Assembly (NCBI RefSeq): GCF_900637655.1 | Contig: NZ_LR134384.1 | Coordinates: 744,001 to 808,000, forward strand | From: Segatella oris | Lineage (GTDB): Bacteria > Bacteroidota > Bacteroidia > Bacteroidales > Bacteroidaceae | Direction of reading: 5' to 3' | DNA: 64,000 nt | Made by a program: the position numbers and the translations under genes | The notes under the pieces: generated by a model | What the model saw: the letters and a program-made list of their open reading frames with translations, nothing else | What the model was told of the DNA's origin: nothing | Databases searched by the model: none | Part shown: positions 1 to 9,187 of the stretch, in pieces | Layout of the letters: the number at the start of each line of letters is the position of its first letter | How positions within the stretch are numbered: position 1 is the stretch's first letter

Positions 1-893
1 TGCTGAAAAGGATAGCCAATATGCCGACTGAAAGGCATGATATCAACGGGCCGTCCGAGTCTGATACGCTCTTGAAGCAGCTGTTCATTGCCCATCTGTG
101 CACTCTGCATGACCCCTAATTTCTGTGCAAACAGACTGTATCCGGCCTCCAACCGCCATGCCTCACGGCTGTAACCAAGAGTCAACGAAAGGTCGTTCTC
201 GCGCATTCCCGTATTGTTAAGTAAGTAATGTGCCGTGCTTCTGTCGCCTCCGTTCTCGCTGTTCAGATGCAGACGCCACGCCCAGTTACCGTGCCATTTG
301 AAGCTGCTTTCAACATAACCCGATGCTCCGAAGCGCCTGCCATTCGTGCCATAAAGGGTTGAAACCATGCCATGAAGCCCGCTGACTTCATAGGGCAGAG
401 GCGACGGTTGCATGAGAATGATACCGCCAAGTGCCTCGGAACCATATTTAACGGCATCTGCTCCTTTCACCACCTCAATGTCACTATAGCTGTTCTTATC
501 TACCTCGGGAGCGTGGTCTGCGCCCCATTGTTGGCCGGTTAGTCGGGCACCATTGCTCACCATGAGAATGCGATTGCCATACATACCATGGATAACGGGC
601 TTCGAAACTATCGTTCCTGTCTGTATGGAACTCATGCCGCTGACGCCTTCAAGCAATGAACCTAAGGAGCGCCCCATGGCATCTGTGATGGCCGTCTGAC
701 TGATTTGGCTGCCTACTTGATTGGCTCCCATCATCTGACGGCGGGCCGAAACCACAACTTCATGTAGGCAAATGGAGTCGTGGACAGGTTTATCGGAAGT
801 CTGTTTCTGTGCTTCTGACGGCATACACCAGCACAGGCATGCGAATAAAACGCCTGCCCACTGATGCCTGCCTGATTTCAATTTGAGCATCAT
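1..893 (-). CDS. TonB-dependent outer-membrane receptor, 5' part (gene runs off the left edge)
   Basis: Reading leftwards from ATG ATG at 893/890 the frame stays open to the window edge (about 297 codons, C-terminus missing). A signal peptide of about 28 residues ends near SEAQ. It is followed by a short TonB-box-like stretch (HEVVVSARR) and a plug domain with the usual elements: RSLGSLLEGVSGMSS, VIHGMYGNRILM and IEVVKGADAVKYGSEALGG. There is no N-terminal carboxypeptidase-regulatory-like domain. The family imports large or scarce nutrients (iron chelates, B12, metals, glycans) across the outer membrane using TonB-ExbBD energy. The substrate cannot be read from the plug; the upstream His/Cys-rich small protein makes a metal-related substrate plausible (inference). 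Confidence 0.9.
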   Translation of the reverse strand, partial: MMLKLKSGRHQWAGVLFACLCWCMPSEAQKQTSDKPVHDSICLHEVVVSARRQMMGANQVGSQISQTAITDAMGRSLGSLLEGVSGMSSIQTGTIVSKPVIHGMYGNRILMVSNGARLTGQQWGADHAPEVDKNSYSDIEVVKGADAVKYGSEALGGIILMQPSPLPYEVSGLHGMVSTLYGTNGRRFGASGYVESSFKWHGNWAWRLHLNSENGGDRSTAHYLLNNTGMRENDLSLTLGYSREAWRLEAGYSLFAQKLGVMQSAQMGNEQLLQERIRLGRPVDIMPFSRHIGYPFQ

Positions 894-920
894 AATCTGA
901 AAATTAAATGTCAATGGCGG

Positions 921-952
921 GTTCTTCTGCCTCTCATTTGTGCGAAGAACCG
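921..952. promoter_or_regulatory. Short inverted repeat upstream of the TonB receptor
   Basis: GGTTCTTC (921-928) and GAAGAACC (945-952) can pair with a 16-base loop, about 30 bases ahead of the receptor start and downstream of the small upstream gene on the same strand. It could be an operator, a leader hairpin or an intercistronic terminator; no T-run follows, so a classical terminator is less likely. Confidence 0.35.
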
Positions 953-1024
953 ATGAAAAGGCCATGATACGGCCATGCGTGCACACGCAAGTGCACACCT
1001 ATCCCCTATGCTGTAAGGTGACGA

Positions 1025-1384
1025 TTAGCCTACTGTCGGAGGCGAATGGCTGTTGACAGACGCAACAACCTGATAGACAGTTTGTTCTGTGAAGACACAT
1101 CTTTCAATCCAACTTACCGCTACAACGGGCACAAAAACCATCGGCTTGACCACAGTAGACTTGTGCATGATGTAGTCACACACGCTGCAAACCTGCTTCA
1201 CCGAGGCTTCATGACTGGCCGAAACCTTTGCTTTGCCGTGATAAGAAGAGTCGTGATAGTGGAAACCTTTAAGCACGACAGACGATGTGAACATTAAAAT
1301 CAATGTCCAGACATATATGAGTTTTATCGTCGTTCTTGGCTTCATCGGTGTCCAAAAGGGGCATGTCGGCGTGTCAATACGCAT
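1025..1384 (-). CDS. Small membrane protein with His-rich and CxxC motifs
   Basis: A 119-residue reading frame on the same strand as the TonB receptor and about 130 bases upstream of it. An internal ATG at 1345 (residue 14, MKPRTTIKLIY) is an equally good start and puts a single hydrophobic segment (about residues 20-40) at the N-terminus. After it come FHYHDSSYHGK and then a CSVCDY motif, so the soluble part is His-rich with a CxxC pair, the composition of a periplasmic metal-binding tail. Small proteins of this layout are often seen ahead of metal-related TonB receptors in Bacteroidetes, so it may help metal handling or sensing for the neighbour. No named family is recognised. Confidence 0.6.
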   Translation of the reverse strand: MRIDTPTCPFWTPMKPRTTIKLIYVWTLILMFTSSVVLKGFHYHDSSYHGKAKVSASHEASVKQVCSVCDYIMHKSTVVKPMVFVPVVAVSWIERCVFTEQTVYQVVASVNSHSPPTVG

Positions 1385-1740
1385 GCCTTGAATGATATCC
1401 GCCGTAAAAGTACGAAAAAAAACAACGCATTATACCCCGTCAATGATTTATTTATACGATTTTAAATAGCATTAACATCTTTGAATAGTCTATGATAAGG
1501 CGAAATAAAATAAAGGAAGTTAACTCCAAACAACCCCCATTTCTCTTTGGGAACAAACGTTCCTTCAGTACGTGAAATACCAATCAAAAAGCCATCGATA
1601 AACGGCATGTTGAAAGGTAAGACGATTGTTGTTGCAGGAGAAATCAATTATAAATCATGCATTGTGAATTGTGAATTGAAATTCATTCTACATTCATCTT
1701 ACTCCCTGTAAGAATAGCCGAGAAATGTAAAAATACTTGA
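1385..1740. other. Gene-free AT-rich stretch
   Basis: No convincing gene. A 61-codon minus-strand frame at 1462-1647 has no recognisable start signal or family. Near 1651-1682 lies the common small intergenic sequence built from GTGAATT/GAATTC-like units, also seen near 21305-21340. Nothing else stands out before the dispersed repeat that follows. Confidence 0.5.
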
Positions 1741-2054
1741 TGTCAGATTTGCATTTGCCTCAAAAAATGATTATCTTTGCCGTAGGGAAAGTGACTATGT
1801 GCTTTCCCTTTTTTCATGCCTTGCTGCAAAAGGTCTTGTAAGATGCGTCAAAATGCGGTGCAATCTGCGTCAAGTTACGTTGTCATCTGCGTCAAGTTGT
1901 GCGCTTATCTGACGTAGATTGCAACGCAATATGCCTCATATGGCGAATTAAAAAGAAAGAAATCAGCACCCCACTTGGCTTTTACGGAAAAACAGAACAA
2001 CGGCTGCCAACTTTCAATGTCAATAATTACGAAAACTTTCAACTGTTTTTTTGC
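1741..2054 (+). repeat. Dispersed intergenic repeat family A, copy 1
   Basis: About 310 bases closely matching, in inverted orientation, the stretch 17088-17400. Shared landmarks in order: TTTGCATTTGCCTCAAAAA, a promoter-like TTATCTTTGCC, an AGGGAAAG...CTTTCCCTTTTTT hairpin with T-run, several GCGTCAA units, then GGCTTTTACGGAAAAACAG and TTACGAAAACTTTCAAC at the far end. It has no coding capacity of note. The promoter-like box lies directly before the terminator-like hairpin. Confidence 0.8.
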
Positions 2055-2231
2055 GGTGCCGGATGGTGCTTTTCACACGTGATTTCAGCGCTGCTCACTT
2101 CGCCTTATCAGTATGAAAGACACGGGGTTAAAAGTCTTTAGAAGTGTTGGTTGCCATTGTTTAATGTCTGAGAACAAAGGATAAAGAACGTGAATTTTAA
2201 GAAATAGAGGGTAGAATTAAATATTTTTATG

Positions 2232-2239
2232 TAGCTTTG
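2232..2239 (+). promoter_or_regulatory. -7 promoter box for the beta-barrel protein gene
   Basis: TAGCTTTG fits the Bacteroidetes TAnnTTTG -7 consensus and lies 30 bases before the ATG at 2270. No good -33 TTTG is visible at the expected distance, so the site is moderately supported. Confidence 0.5.
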
Positions 2240-2269
2240 TGTCAGGAATAATGTTTAAATACCATAAAT

Positions 2270-4336
2270 ATGAGACTTTTTATTGTTTTTATCTGTTTTT
2301 ATTCCTGCCTTGGGTTGTATGCCCAAAAAGCTGATTCGCTGCACATGGACAGCGTTGTTCACACCCTCCCTGACGTGATGATCAAGGGCGAAAGACCACT
2401 TGCCAAAGTACAGGGAAGCGCCATTATCTATGACCTCCCACGTCTGATTGCCAAGAAAGGTGCATTGAATATCTATGAAGCGCTAAAGGAATTGCCCGGC
2501 ATCATGGAGCAGGATGGGAAGCTTTCCTTAGCAGGTTTCGGTACAACTTTCATCATTGACGGCAAAGTTTCCACGCTTTCTGCCGACGAAATTACAGCGC
2601 TTCTGAAAGCTATGCCCCCAAGTAAGATAGACAAAGTAGAGGTGTTTTACAACGCTCCGGCTAAGCTTCAGGTGCGTGGAGCAGTAGTAAACATACGACT
2701 GAAACATGGCGGTGACAGTGAAACGCCATTGCAGGGAGAACTTGGTGGAGTATGGGCGCAGAAGCATGAACCTACATTTGACGAGCATGGAACCTTGCTT
2801 TTGAACAGCAAGAAGTTTGCCATGGACCTGTTTTATCAGCATGTTAACCGGAAAACCTATAGGACAACAGAATTCAATTCGCGTCACACCCTCAATGACG
2901 GAACCACACATCACATCGAATCCTTTACGCCAAACCGTTATAAAGGCTATGGTCACAGGGTGCGGTTAGGTATGGACTACAACTTCAGTAAGGATCATTC
3001 GCTCACTCTGGTCTATCAGATGACCAACACAAGCGGTTCAAGTCAGCAGACTACTACAGGGAATATCACGAGTCTTTCGGATATTAAAACACACACATGG
3101 CTGCATAACCTGCGGCTTGACTACACTGCTCCTTTCGGGTTGAAAGCCGGTGGAGAGCTTACATATTACCACGACCCATCGCATGAGAACCTTCAGAGTA
3201 CTATCCCGACCGGCATGATGCGCCTCGCTGTTGATAACGAGCAGCGGATTAACCGATGGCGATTTTATCTTGCAAAAGAACATCAATTGAAAGGCGGATG
3301 GGGGCTGAATTATGGGGCAACTTATACCACAAGTATCAATCACGGCAGTCAAAACTACGTGCAAGTACACTCTACAACAGGCTACAGTCCGCAGTCCTCA
3401 TACACGCGATTGCGCGAAGAGAGTGTGAATTTCTATGTAGGAAGCAATAAGGAATTCGGCAAAAAGCTTTCTGCCGAGGCTTCTTTGGCCGCCGAATATT
3501 ACCACACTTTGTTATGGCACGAGTGGCATTTCTATCCCACACTGAACCTTACTTACCGCCCCACAGAAGGACACCTGCTGCAGTTGGGATTAAGCAATGA
3601 ACGCAAATATCCAGATTATTGGACAATGACTCCATTCACGGCATATAATAACGGAGGCTACAGTGAGATTACGGGGAACCCTTATCTGAAGCCTTCGAGC
3701 AAATACCAATTACAGTTACTCTATCTTCTGAAGAATAAATATCAGTTGGTTACATGGTTCACGCATATCGATAATTACTTCATTCAAACGGTATATCAGC
3801 GACCCGATAGACTGTCATTAAGCTATAAGAATTTTAATTTCAACTTCTCAGAACAGGCAGGTGTGCAGATGGTTATCCCTCAACAGTTTGGCAAAGTGTT
3901 GTCCTCCCGTCTCACATTGTTGGGCATTTGGCAACACGAGAAGGCCGAAGACTTCTATGATATTCCATTCAATCGCCATAGAATTTGGGGCGCTGTGACG
4001 CTGAACAATACGCTGACCGTATCAACAAAGCCCGACATCAACCTTTCAGTAAATGCCTGGATACGCTCTAAGAGCATTCAAGCCACGTATGATTTGCCGT
4101 CATCAGGCAGCGTGAACCTTAGTGCGCAATGGGCGTTTATGAAGAAGAAAGCTTTGCTGCGCCTATTCTGCAACGACCTGTTCCAAACGGAAACGATTGA
4201 TCCTTACGTCCGTTTCAAGGGACAAGATCTTAGTGTCGATTACTCCTGTTACCGCACTTTCGGTCTCTCTTTCACGTATAAGTTCGGTGGATATAAGGAG
4301 AAAAAGCGCAAAGAAGCCGACACTTCGCGCTTCTGA
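2270..4336 (+). CDS. Outer-membrane beta-barrel family protein (TonB-receptor-like)
   Basis: 688 residues. A signal peptide (about residues 1-18, ending GLYAQ) leads into a plug-like domain: TLPDVMIKGERPLAKVQG, then ALKELPGIMEQDGKLSLAG, FIIDGKVS and IDKVEVFYNAPAKLQVRG. The rest (about residues 150-680) is an alternating aromatic/polar pattern typical of a large outer-membrane barrel, ending in YRTFGLSFTYKFGG. This is the Bacteroidetes OMP_b-brl_3 type of TonB-receptor relative; it lacks the N-terminal carboxypeptidase-regulatory domain and has no SusD partner here. It stands alone, convergent with the minus-strand acyltransferase. Transport or secretion across the outer membrane is likely; the substrate is unknown. 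Confidence 0.85.
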   Translation: MRLFIVFICFYSCLGLYAQKADSLHMDSVVHTLPDVMIKGERPLAKVQGSAIIYDLPRLIAKKGALNIYEALKELPGIMEQDGKLSLAGFGTTFIIDGKVSTLSADEITALLKAMPPSKIDKVEVFYNAPAKLQVRGAVVNIRLKHGGDSETPLQGELGGVWAQKHEPTFDEHGTLLLNSKKFAMDLFYQHVNRKTYRTTEFNSRHTLNDGTTHHIESFTPNRYKGYGHRVRLGMDYNFSKDHSLTLVYQMTNTSGSSQQTTTGNITSLSDIKTHTWLHNLRLDYTAPFGLKAGGELTYYHDPSHENLQSTIPTGMMRLAVDNEQRINRWRFYLAKEHQLKGGWGLNYGATYTTSINHGSQNYVQVHSTTGYSPQSSYTRLREESVNFYVGSNKEFGKKLSAEASLAAEYYHTLLWHEWHFYPTLNLTYRPTEGHLLQLGLSNERKYPDYWTMTPFTAYNNGGYSEITGNPYLKPSSKYQLQLLYLLKNKYQLVTWFTHIDNYFIQTVYQRPDRLSLSYKNFNFNFSEQAGVQMVIPQQFGKVLSSRLTLLGIWQHEKAEDFYDIPFNRHRIWGAVTLNNTLTVSTKPDINLSVNAWIRSKSIQATYDLPSSGSVNLSAQWAFMKKKALLRLFCNDLFQTETIDPYVRFKGQDLSVDYSCYRTFGLSFTYKFGGYKEKKRKEADTSRF

Positions 4337-4360
4337 AACAAGCAGAAGATAACGAGTTTA

Positions 4361-4394
4361 GCCTCTTTTCCCCCTGTCATTAAGGGGAAAGAGA
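4361..4394. terminator. Hairpin between convergent genes
   Basis: CTCTTTTCCCC and GGGGAAAGAG pair around a 10-base loop between the convergent beta-barrel gene and acyltransferase gene. The position suits a bidirectional terminator, although T-runs on either side are weak. Confidence 0.6.
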
Positions 4395-4419
4395 CTATAA
4401 GAAAAATTGAAAAGAGCAT

Positions 4420-5442
4420 TTATGCTTTTGCGTTTTGCAAGAAAGGTAGCCTGCTGATAATCTGCTTAGCCATTGAAGTAATCGGAATGGAAACGACATA
4501 ACTGATGACAATCAATACAACATAAATAACTAACGGATACTTAAATCCATAGATAAAGTCATGGAAAAGGTGGTAACAGAAGAATGAATGCGTCAGCCAC
4601 ATCACCATGGATTGCCGTCCAAGTCGTTGCAGAATATGTGCTATGTGTACATTGAATTTGATATGGACTAACAGGAAAACATAAATGAATTCAAATGCCG
4701 GTGCAATGACTGATATCGTAAAAAAGCAGTTGATAATGAAAGTTGTTACGAGTGCAACAACAGCATACGACGAGTGATTTTCCAAGAAGTGAGCACGCCA
4801 TTTCCCTTTGTTTACATAGAAATGGAATACAGCTCCCACAACAAAAGATAGCAGAACATCGAAATAAACCAATACAAAATTATACCAAGCATCATAGTCT
4901 TTAGCCGGAGCTATGTATCGACTGATGATATATACACTAATGGTATACAGGACAAACGATACGGAAAGAACTGCGTACCCCCCCCATTTGTTAATAAATC
5001 TAAATACAAATGGCGCCGTAAGGGACAGCAAAGTGTAAGGGAAAAGGAACCAAGTTTCAGCGTTGTATGAGCTGCTTAAACTCGAAACATTCAGCAGTAG
5101 CTTCGATAAGCTGCCAGGATATGCGGACTCATTTACATAATGTCCGATGCTGACAAAAATGAGGAGAATGAGCCAATAGTGTATATAAATCTTCAACAGG
5201 CGCTTTACTTGCCCCTTCAGACTTAGTTTGTTGCGCACATAAACATAATGTAAACCATAGCCGCTGAGCATGAGGAAGATGCCTACCGGACTGCAGGCAC
5301 GCGCTATGATGTTTACCAATGGACGGTCTCCGATATAGAGCCATGCACTATATTCACCGGGGTTCCAGTGGTTGAAGAGGTGAAGGAAGAGCATCATCAA
5401 TATGGCAATGCCCTTAATATACGTTGTCTGTTCTTTTGTCAT
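4420..5442 (-). CDS. Membrane acyltransferase family protein
   Basis: 340 residues with about ten hydrophobic segments. The N-terminus TYIKGIAILMMLFLHLFNH has the conserved His of the acyltransferase-3 family (PF01757), whose members transfer acetyl or other acyl groups to surface polysaccharides, lipid A or peptidoglycan on the outer face of the inner membrane. A second landmark is ACSPVGIFLMLSGYGLHYVY, the usual FF-SGY-like element. The ugd gene lies 23 bases upstream on the same strand, which supports a role in modifying a uronic-acid-containing surface polysaccharide (inference). Confidence 0.8.
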   Translation of the reverse strand: MTKEQTTYIKGIAILMMLFLHLFNHWNPGEYSAWLYIGDRPLVNIIARACSPVGIFLMLSGYGLHYVYVRNKLSLKGQVKRLLKIYIHYWLILLIFVSIGHYVNESAYPGSLSKLLLNVSSLSSSYNAETWFLFPYTLLSLTAPFVFRFINKWGGYAVLSVSFVLYTISVYIISRYIAPAKDYDAWYNFVLVYFDVLLSFVVGAVFHFYVNKGKWRAHFLENHSSYAVVALVTTFIINCFFTISVIAPAFEFIYVFLLVHIKFNVHIAHILQRLGRQSMVMWLTHSFFCYHLFHDFIYGFKYPLVIYVVLIVISYVVSIPITSMAKQIISRLPFLQNAKA

Positions 5443-5465
5443 AACTGTAACTATAAGATGAAATG

Positions 5466-6710
5466 TTAGTCTCTGCGGAAGATGTCACGTGTATAAACCT
5501 TGCTTTCTACGTCGTCAAGGCAACTGTCGTAACGGTTGGCAATGATAGCATCTGACTGCGCTTTGAAGGTTTCAAGGTTGTTCACGACGCGGCTGCCGAA
5601 GAAAGTTGAACCGTCTTCGAGCGTCGGTTCATAGATAATTACCTGTGCTCCTTTGGCCTTGATGCGTTTCATCACCCCCTGAATACTGCTCTGTCGGAAG
5701 TTATCCGAATGTGATTTCATCGTCAGACGGAACACGCCGATGCAGCACTTTTTCTCTTCCTTTGCGCTGTAATCTCCATGGTGATAGTAGTCATAATAGC
5801 CTGCCATGCGCAACACTCTGTCGGCAATGAAGTCCTTTCTCGTGCGATTACTCTCGACAATTGCTTGGATTAAGTTCTCCGGAACATCGGCATAATTGGC
5901 CAGAAGTTGCTTTGTATCCTTGGGTAAACAGTAGCCTCCGTAGCCGAAAGAAGGGTTGTTATAGAACGTGCCGATACGCGGATCAAGTCCTACTCCATTG
6001 ATAATCGACTTCGTATCTAAGCCTTTCGATTCGGCATAAGTATCGAGTTCGTTGAAATAGCTCACGCGAAGTGCAAGATAGGTATTGGCAAACAGCTTCA
6101 CAGCTTCGGCCTCGGTGAGTCCCATGAAAAGCGTGTCTATGTCTTTTTTAATGGCACCTTCCTGCAAGAGTGCAGCGAATTCATGGGCCTTTTCATCGAG
6201 TCGTTGGTCGCCTTCGGGACGTCCGATGATGATGCGACTCGGGTAGAGATTGTCATAAAGGGCTTTGCTTTCGCGCAGGAATTCGGGAGCAAAGAGGATG
6301 TTTTCACAGGCATATCTCTTTCTTATTCCCTCGGTATAACCTACTGGAATGGTGCTCTTGATGACCATGATAGCCGTGGGATTAACCTGCATGACGAGTT
6401 CGATGACCTCTTCAACATGGGTGGTATCGAAGTAATTCTTTACCGGGTCATAGTTTGTGGGCGTAGCAATGACGACGAAATCTGCATCGCGATAGGCTGC
6501 AACTGCATCCGTAGTAGCCACAAGATCAAGTGGTTTCTCGCGCAGATACTTCTCGATATATTCGTCTTGTATGGGCGACTGGCGACGGTTTATCTGTTCA
6601 ACTTTCTCGGGAATGACGTCAACTGCCGTCACATGATGATGCTGGCTGAGCAGCGTTGCAATGCTCAACCCGACGTAACCTGTACCTGCTACTGCTATCT
6701 TTGCACTCAT
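5466..6710 (-). CDS. ugd: UDP-glucose 6-dehydrogenase
   Basis: 414 residues. It oxidises UDP-glucose to UDP-glucuronate with two NAD+ in the cytoplasm, supplying surface polysaccharide synthesis. The N-terminal Rossmann motif is [13 protein letters not shown] (about residues 9-21). The central part has [12 protein letters not shown] and [15 protein letters not shown]. The catalytic Cys lies in [14 protein letters not shown] (about residue 260) and the substrate-binding helix is [19 protein letters not shown]. The C-terminal UDP-binding domain follows. Length and motif order match the short bacterial Ugd type; a related nucleotide-sugar dehydrogenase acting on another UDP-sugar is possible. 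It lies just upstream of the acyltransferase. Confidence 0.9.
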   Translation of the reverse strand: MSAKIAVAGTGYVGLSIATLLSQHHHVTAVDVIPEKVEQINRRQSPIQDEYIEKYLREKPLDLVATTDAVAAYRDADFVVIATPTNYDPVKNYFDTTHVEEVIELVMQVNPTAIMVIKSTIPVGYTEGIRKRYACENILFAPEFLRESKALYDNLYPSRIIIGRPEGDQRLDEKAHEFAALLQEGAIKKDIDTLFMGLTEAEAVKLFANTYLALRVSYFNELDTYAESKGLDTKSIINGVGLDPRIGTFYNNPSFGYGGYCLPKDTKQLLANYADVPENLIQAIVESNRTRKDFIADRVLRMAGYYDYYHHGDYSAKEEKKCCIGVFRLTMKSHSDNFRQSSIQGVMKRIKAKGAQVIIYEPTLEDGSTFFGSRVVNNLETFKAQSDAIIANRYDSCLDDVESKVYTRDIFRRD

Positions 6711-6762
6711 ATTTGGATTTATTTTTATGGTTCTTATTCTTTAACGGATTATAAAACCGACC

Positions 6763-8097
6763 TCAGACACGCATCTCCCGAAAGGCCGAATAAACGATAG
6801 GAATGGTCACAAGCAATGAAATGAAGTCGCTGCATGCCTGACAAATCTCAACACCTGTAAGTCCGAAGAAACGCGGAAGTACAAGAATGAGGGGGATGAA
6901 AAACAGGCCTTGGCGTGAAGCAGCAAGGATATTGGCCCGTATAGGCTTTCTACATGTCTGCATCATCATATTGGCCATGATGAGAAAAGCCCAGAAAGGA
7001 AATATCAACAACTGGTATCTCAGCGCACGGATGCCTATGGAAATCACGTCAGCATCATTGCGGAAGAGTTCTATTGCAGCGTCACTGAAGATGAAAAGCA
7101 CTACAGACCAGAAGAGCAGAAAAGCCGATCCGAGCTTCACACAGAACCAAAATCCACCCTTTACACGCTCATACAGCTGCGCACCATAGCAGAAACCGCA
7201 CATCGGTTGATAGCCTTGTCCGAGGCCAACGATGATACTAAAGATGAACATCATAATGCGGTTGACGATGCTCATGGCTGCAATTGCGGCGTCACCATAC
7301 TGAGATGCACTCACATTCAATGCGATTGTAGCCACGCTTGCAAGGCCTTGTCGCGACACGGAAGGCGTTCCTCCGGCGATGATTTCCTTGATAAATATCC
7401 GGCGATGTGAGAAGTTTCGCGGTGTATAGTGAATGATGTTCTTATGCTTGCTCATGACAAACATCACCACGAGTCCTACCAACTGGCCGACTACAGTGGC
7501 TACAGCTGCGCCCTTGATTCCCATGTCGAAACCGAAAATAAAGAGTGGATCGAGCACACAGTTCACTACGGCTCCCGCGATAATTCCATACATGGAATAG
7601 CGCGCATAGCCCTGGAAACGCATCTGATTGTTCATGCAGAGGGTGCACATAATGAGCGGAGTGCCGAGCAAAGAGATGCCGAGGTACTGTCGCGTATAGG
7701 GCAGAATGGTCGGTGTGCTGCCTAAAAGGATTGAGATTTTATCTAAGAAAAGCAGCCCCAAAGCCACGATAATGAGCGATGTAAAGAGTGCATAACCGAG
7801 TGCAGTAGTAGCCATAAGCTCGGCATTTCGACGGTTACGGCTGCCCAACTGCCGCGAGATATAATTGCCTGAACCGTTTCCAAAGAAGAAAGAAAAGGCC
7901 TGAACGAAGAACATTACAGAGAAAACGATGCCTACAGCTGCCGTTGCCTGTGTGTCAATCTTGCCCACAAAGTAAGTATCAACAATGTTATACAAGTTGG
8001 TGACAAGCATTGAAATGATTGTCGGAACAGCCATTGTTCCAATCACTTTCGGTATCGGTTCCCGGGTGAGAAATGTGTAGTTATCCTCCTGTTGCAT
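6763..8097 (-). CDS. MATE family efflux transporter
   Basis: 444 residues with about twelve transmembrane segments in two six-helix halves. The opening REPIPKVIGTMAVPTIISML followed by NLYNIVDTYFVGKI is the hallmark of MATE cation/drug antiporters (PF01554), and the second half repeats the pattern around SRQGLASVATIALN. Such proteins export cationic drugs or metabolites using a Na+ or H+ gradient. It lies 53 bases upstream of ugd on the same strand; a shared transcript is possible but a functional link is not evident. Specific substrate unknown. Confidence 0.9.
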   Translation of the reverse strand: MQQEDNYTFLTREPIPKVIGTMAVPTIISMLVTNLYNIVDTYFVGKIDTQATAAVGIVFSVMFFVQAFSFFFGNGSGNYISRQLGSRNRRNAELMATTALGYALFTSLIIVALGLLFLDKISILLGSTPTILPYTRQYLGISLLGTPLIMCTLCMNNQMRFQGYARYSMYGIIAGAVVNCVLDPLFIFGFDMGIKGAAVATVVGQLVGLVVMFVMSKHKNIIHYTPRNFSHRRIFIKEIIAGGTPSVSRQGLASVATIALNVSASQYGDAAIAAMSIVNRIMMFIFSIIVGLGQGYQPMCGFCYGAQLYERVKGGFWFCVKLGSAFLLFWSVVLFIFSDAAIELFRNDADVISIGIRALRYQLLIFPFWAFLIMANMMMQTCRKPIRANILAASRQGLFFIPLILVLPRFFGLTGVEICQACSDFISLLVTIPIVYSAFREMRV

Positions 8098-8120
8098 GCG
8101 CCCTGTTCAGTCTTCTGCCT

Positions 8121-8369
8121 CTAAATCTTATTCAGAACACGTCGTTTGTCGTTCTTTTTCCCTATTTCATTGCAGTTCACTTCAATGTAAGCAACATTCT
8201 GCAAGTCGTGAGAAATGCTCGCCTTGTTGGTCGTCTGTTTCTGCAATGTGCCTCCGATGGTCGTCAATATCTTCTCTTCAATGGAGGAAACTTCATGCTT
8301 TCCAAAAGCCACATTGAAGGGTTGTGTAGTCATCAACTCATTGCTCTCATCCATCGTTTTTCTACTCAT
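8121..8369 (-). pseudogene. Small frame resembling the N-terminus of a Rep_3-type plasmid initiator (relic?)
   Basis: 82 codons from ATG 8369. The stretch TTQPFNVAFGKHEVSSIEEK, then ILTTIGGTLQKQ and later IEVNCNEIGKKNDKRRVLNK resemble the opening winged-helix region of Bacteroidetes Rep_3 replication initiators, which are normally around 300 or more residues; here the frame stops after about 80. A TATATTTG box sits about 10 bases ahead of the ATG, so it may still be transcribed. There are no plasmid or integration genes beside it. The match is from memory of family patterns and is tentative; an unrelated small protein is possible. Confidence 0.35.
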
Positions 8370-8524
8370 TATTGATTTTAGAGGCAAATATACGATTATT
8401 TTCTGACGGATACAACCTTTTCATTCGTTTTTGTTGAAAACGCTATATACTTGTAAATATAGGCCAAGAAAACGAGGAAGACATGAGCATTTCAGTCTCT
8501 GCGAATTGCCATTCATTCTTTCAT

Positions 8525-8900
8525 AAAATACTTTACAATAGCCTTCAAATGCTTAATGAATTCAAGAACAGATTTATTCTCATTCGAAATACGCGCAGTA
8601 TTCAGCGAGTTCGCAATGTGTTGGCTGTCAAAGCATTACGAAAACCAAGGCAAATAATGAGGTGAAATCACGCTGAAAAACATTGCGATTTGCGTCAAAT
8701 CAGCGCATAACTTGCTTCATTTTACCACGCAACTTGATGTAGATAGCAACGTGATTAGCGTCAAGTTACAGCGCAAGATGATAGAAGTGAGGGCATCGAA
8801 GCCATAAAATGGCTTCGCATAGGCATGGAAATGGCTTCACATAAAGATTGAAAGCAGGTTTTCATTTCTATTTGGTGGGGTCTGGAAGTGTTAAAAAACG
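8525..8900 (+). repeat. Dispersed intergenic repeat family B, copy 1
   Basis: About 375 bases matching 39030-39383 in inverted orientation. Shared landmarks: ACTTTACAAT at the left, GGCTGTCAAAGC, GCGATTTGCGTCAAAT, ATTAGCGTCAA, GCAAGATGATAGAA, AAATGGCTT, and TTTTCATTTCTATTTGG near the right end followed by GAAGTGTTAAAAAA. It contains several GCGTCAA units also found in family A, but the two families are otherwise different. No coding capacity is evident. Confidence 0.75.
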
Positions 8901-9137
8901 GAGAAGAAAATGAACAATAGCAGTTGACAGACTGTTGGACTTCAACGCTTGACTGTACGGTCGAAGCGAGAGGAAGCGATGCGGAATAAGCATAAAAGAG
9001 AGACTTCATGCGGTGTGGCATCATGGATTTCAAGTCGCAGAATGGAGTCTACGGTGTTTTAATACACTATAAGGTTAAAGATAGTTAGCGTCATGAAATT
9101 AAACAGATAAAACGATTTCACTATATCATTTTTTATC
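8901..9137. other. Gene-free stretch before the isomerase gene
   Basis: No gene, RNA or repeat was recognised between the family B repeat and the promoter of the isomerase gene. Confidence 0.4.
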
Positions 9138-9145
9138 TATCTTTG
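9138..9145 (+). promoter_or_regulatory. -7 promoter box for the sugar isomerase gene
   Basis: TATCTTTG matches the Bacteroidetes -7 consensus and lies about 43 bases before ATG 9188. The -33 element is not clear. Confidence 0.6.
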
Positions 9146-9187
9146 TTCCAAGTAACGAGCAATCTAATCTAATAACAAATAATTGAT

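Noticed and set aside
947..1010. GTGCACACGCAAGTGCAC palindromic stretch ahead of the TonB receptor
   Set aside because: It could be a small operator, but the two GTGCAC units are self-palindromic hexamers and there is no second example; not strong enough for a feature.
1462..1647. 61-codon minus-strand frame
   Set aside because: No recognised family, no promoter or start signal, and located in an otherwise gene-free AT-rich gap.
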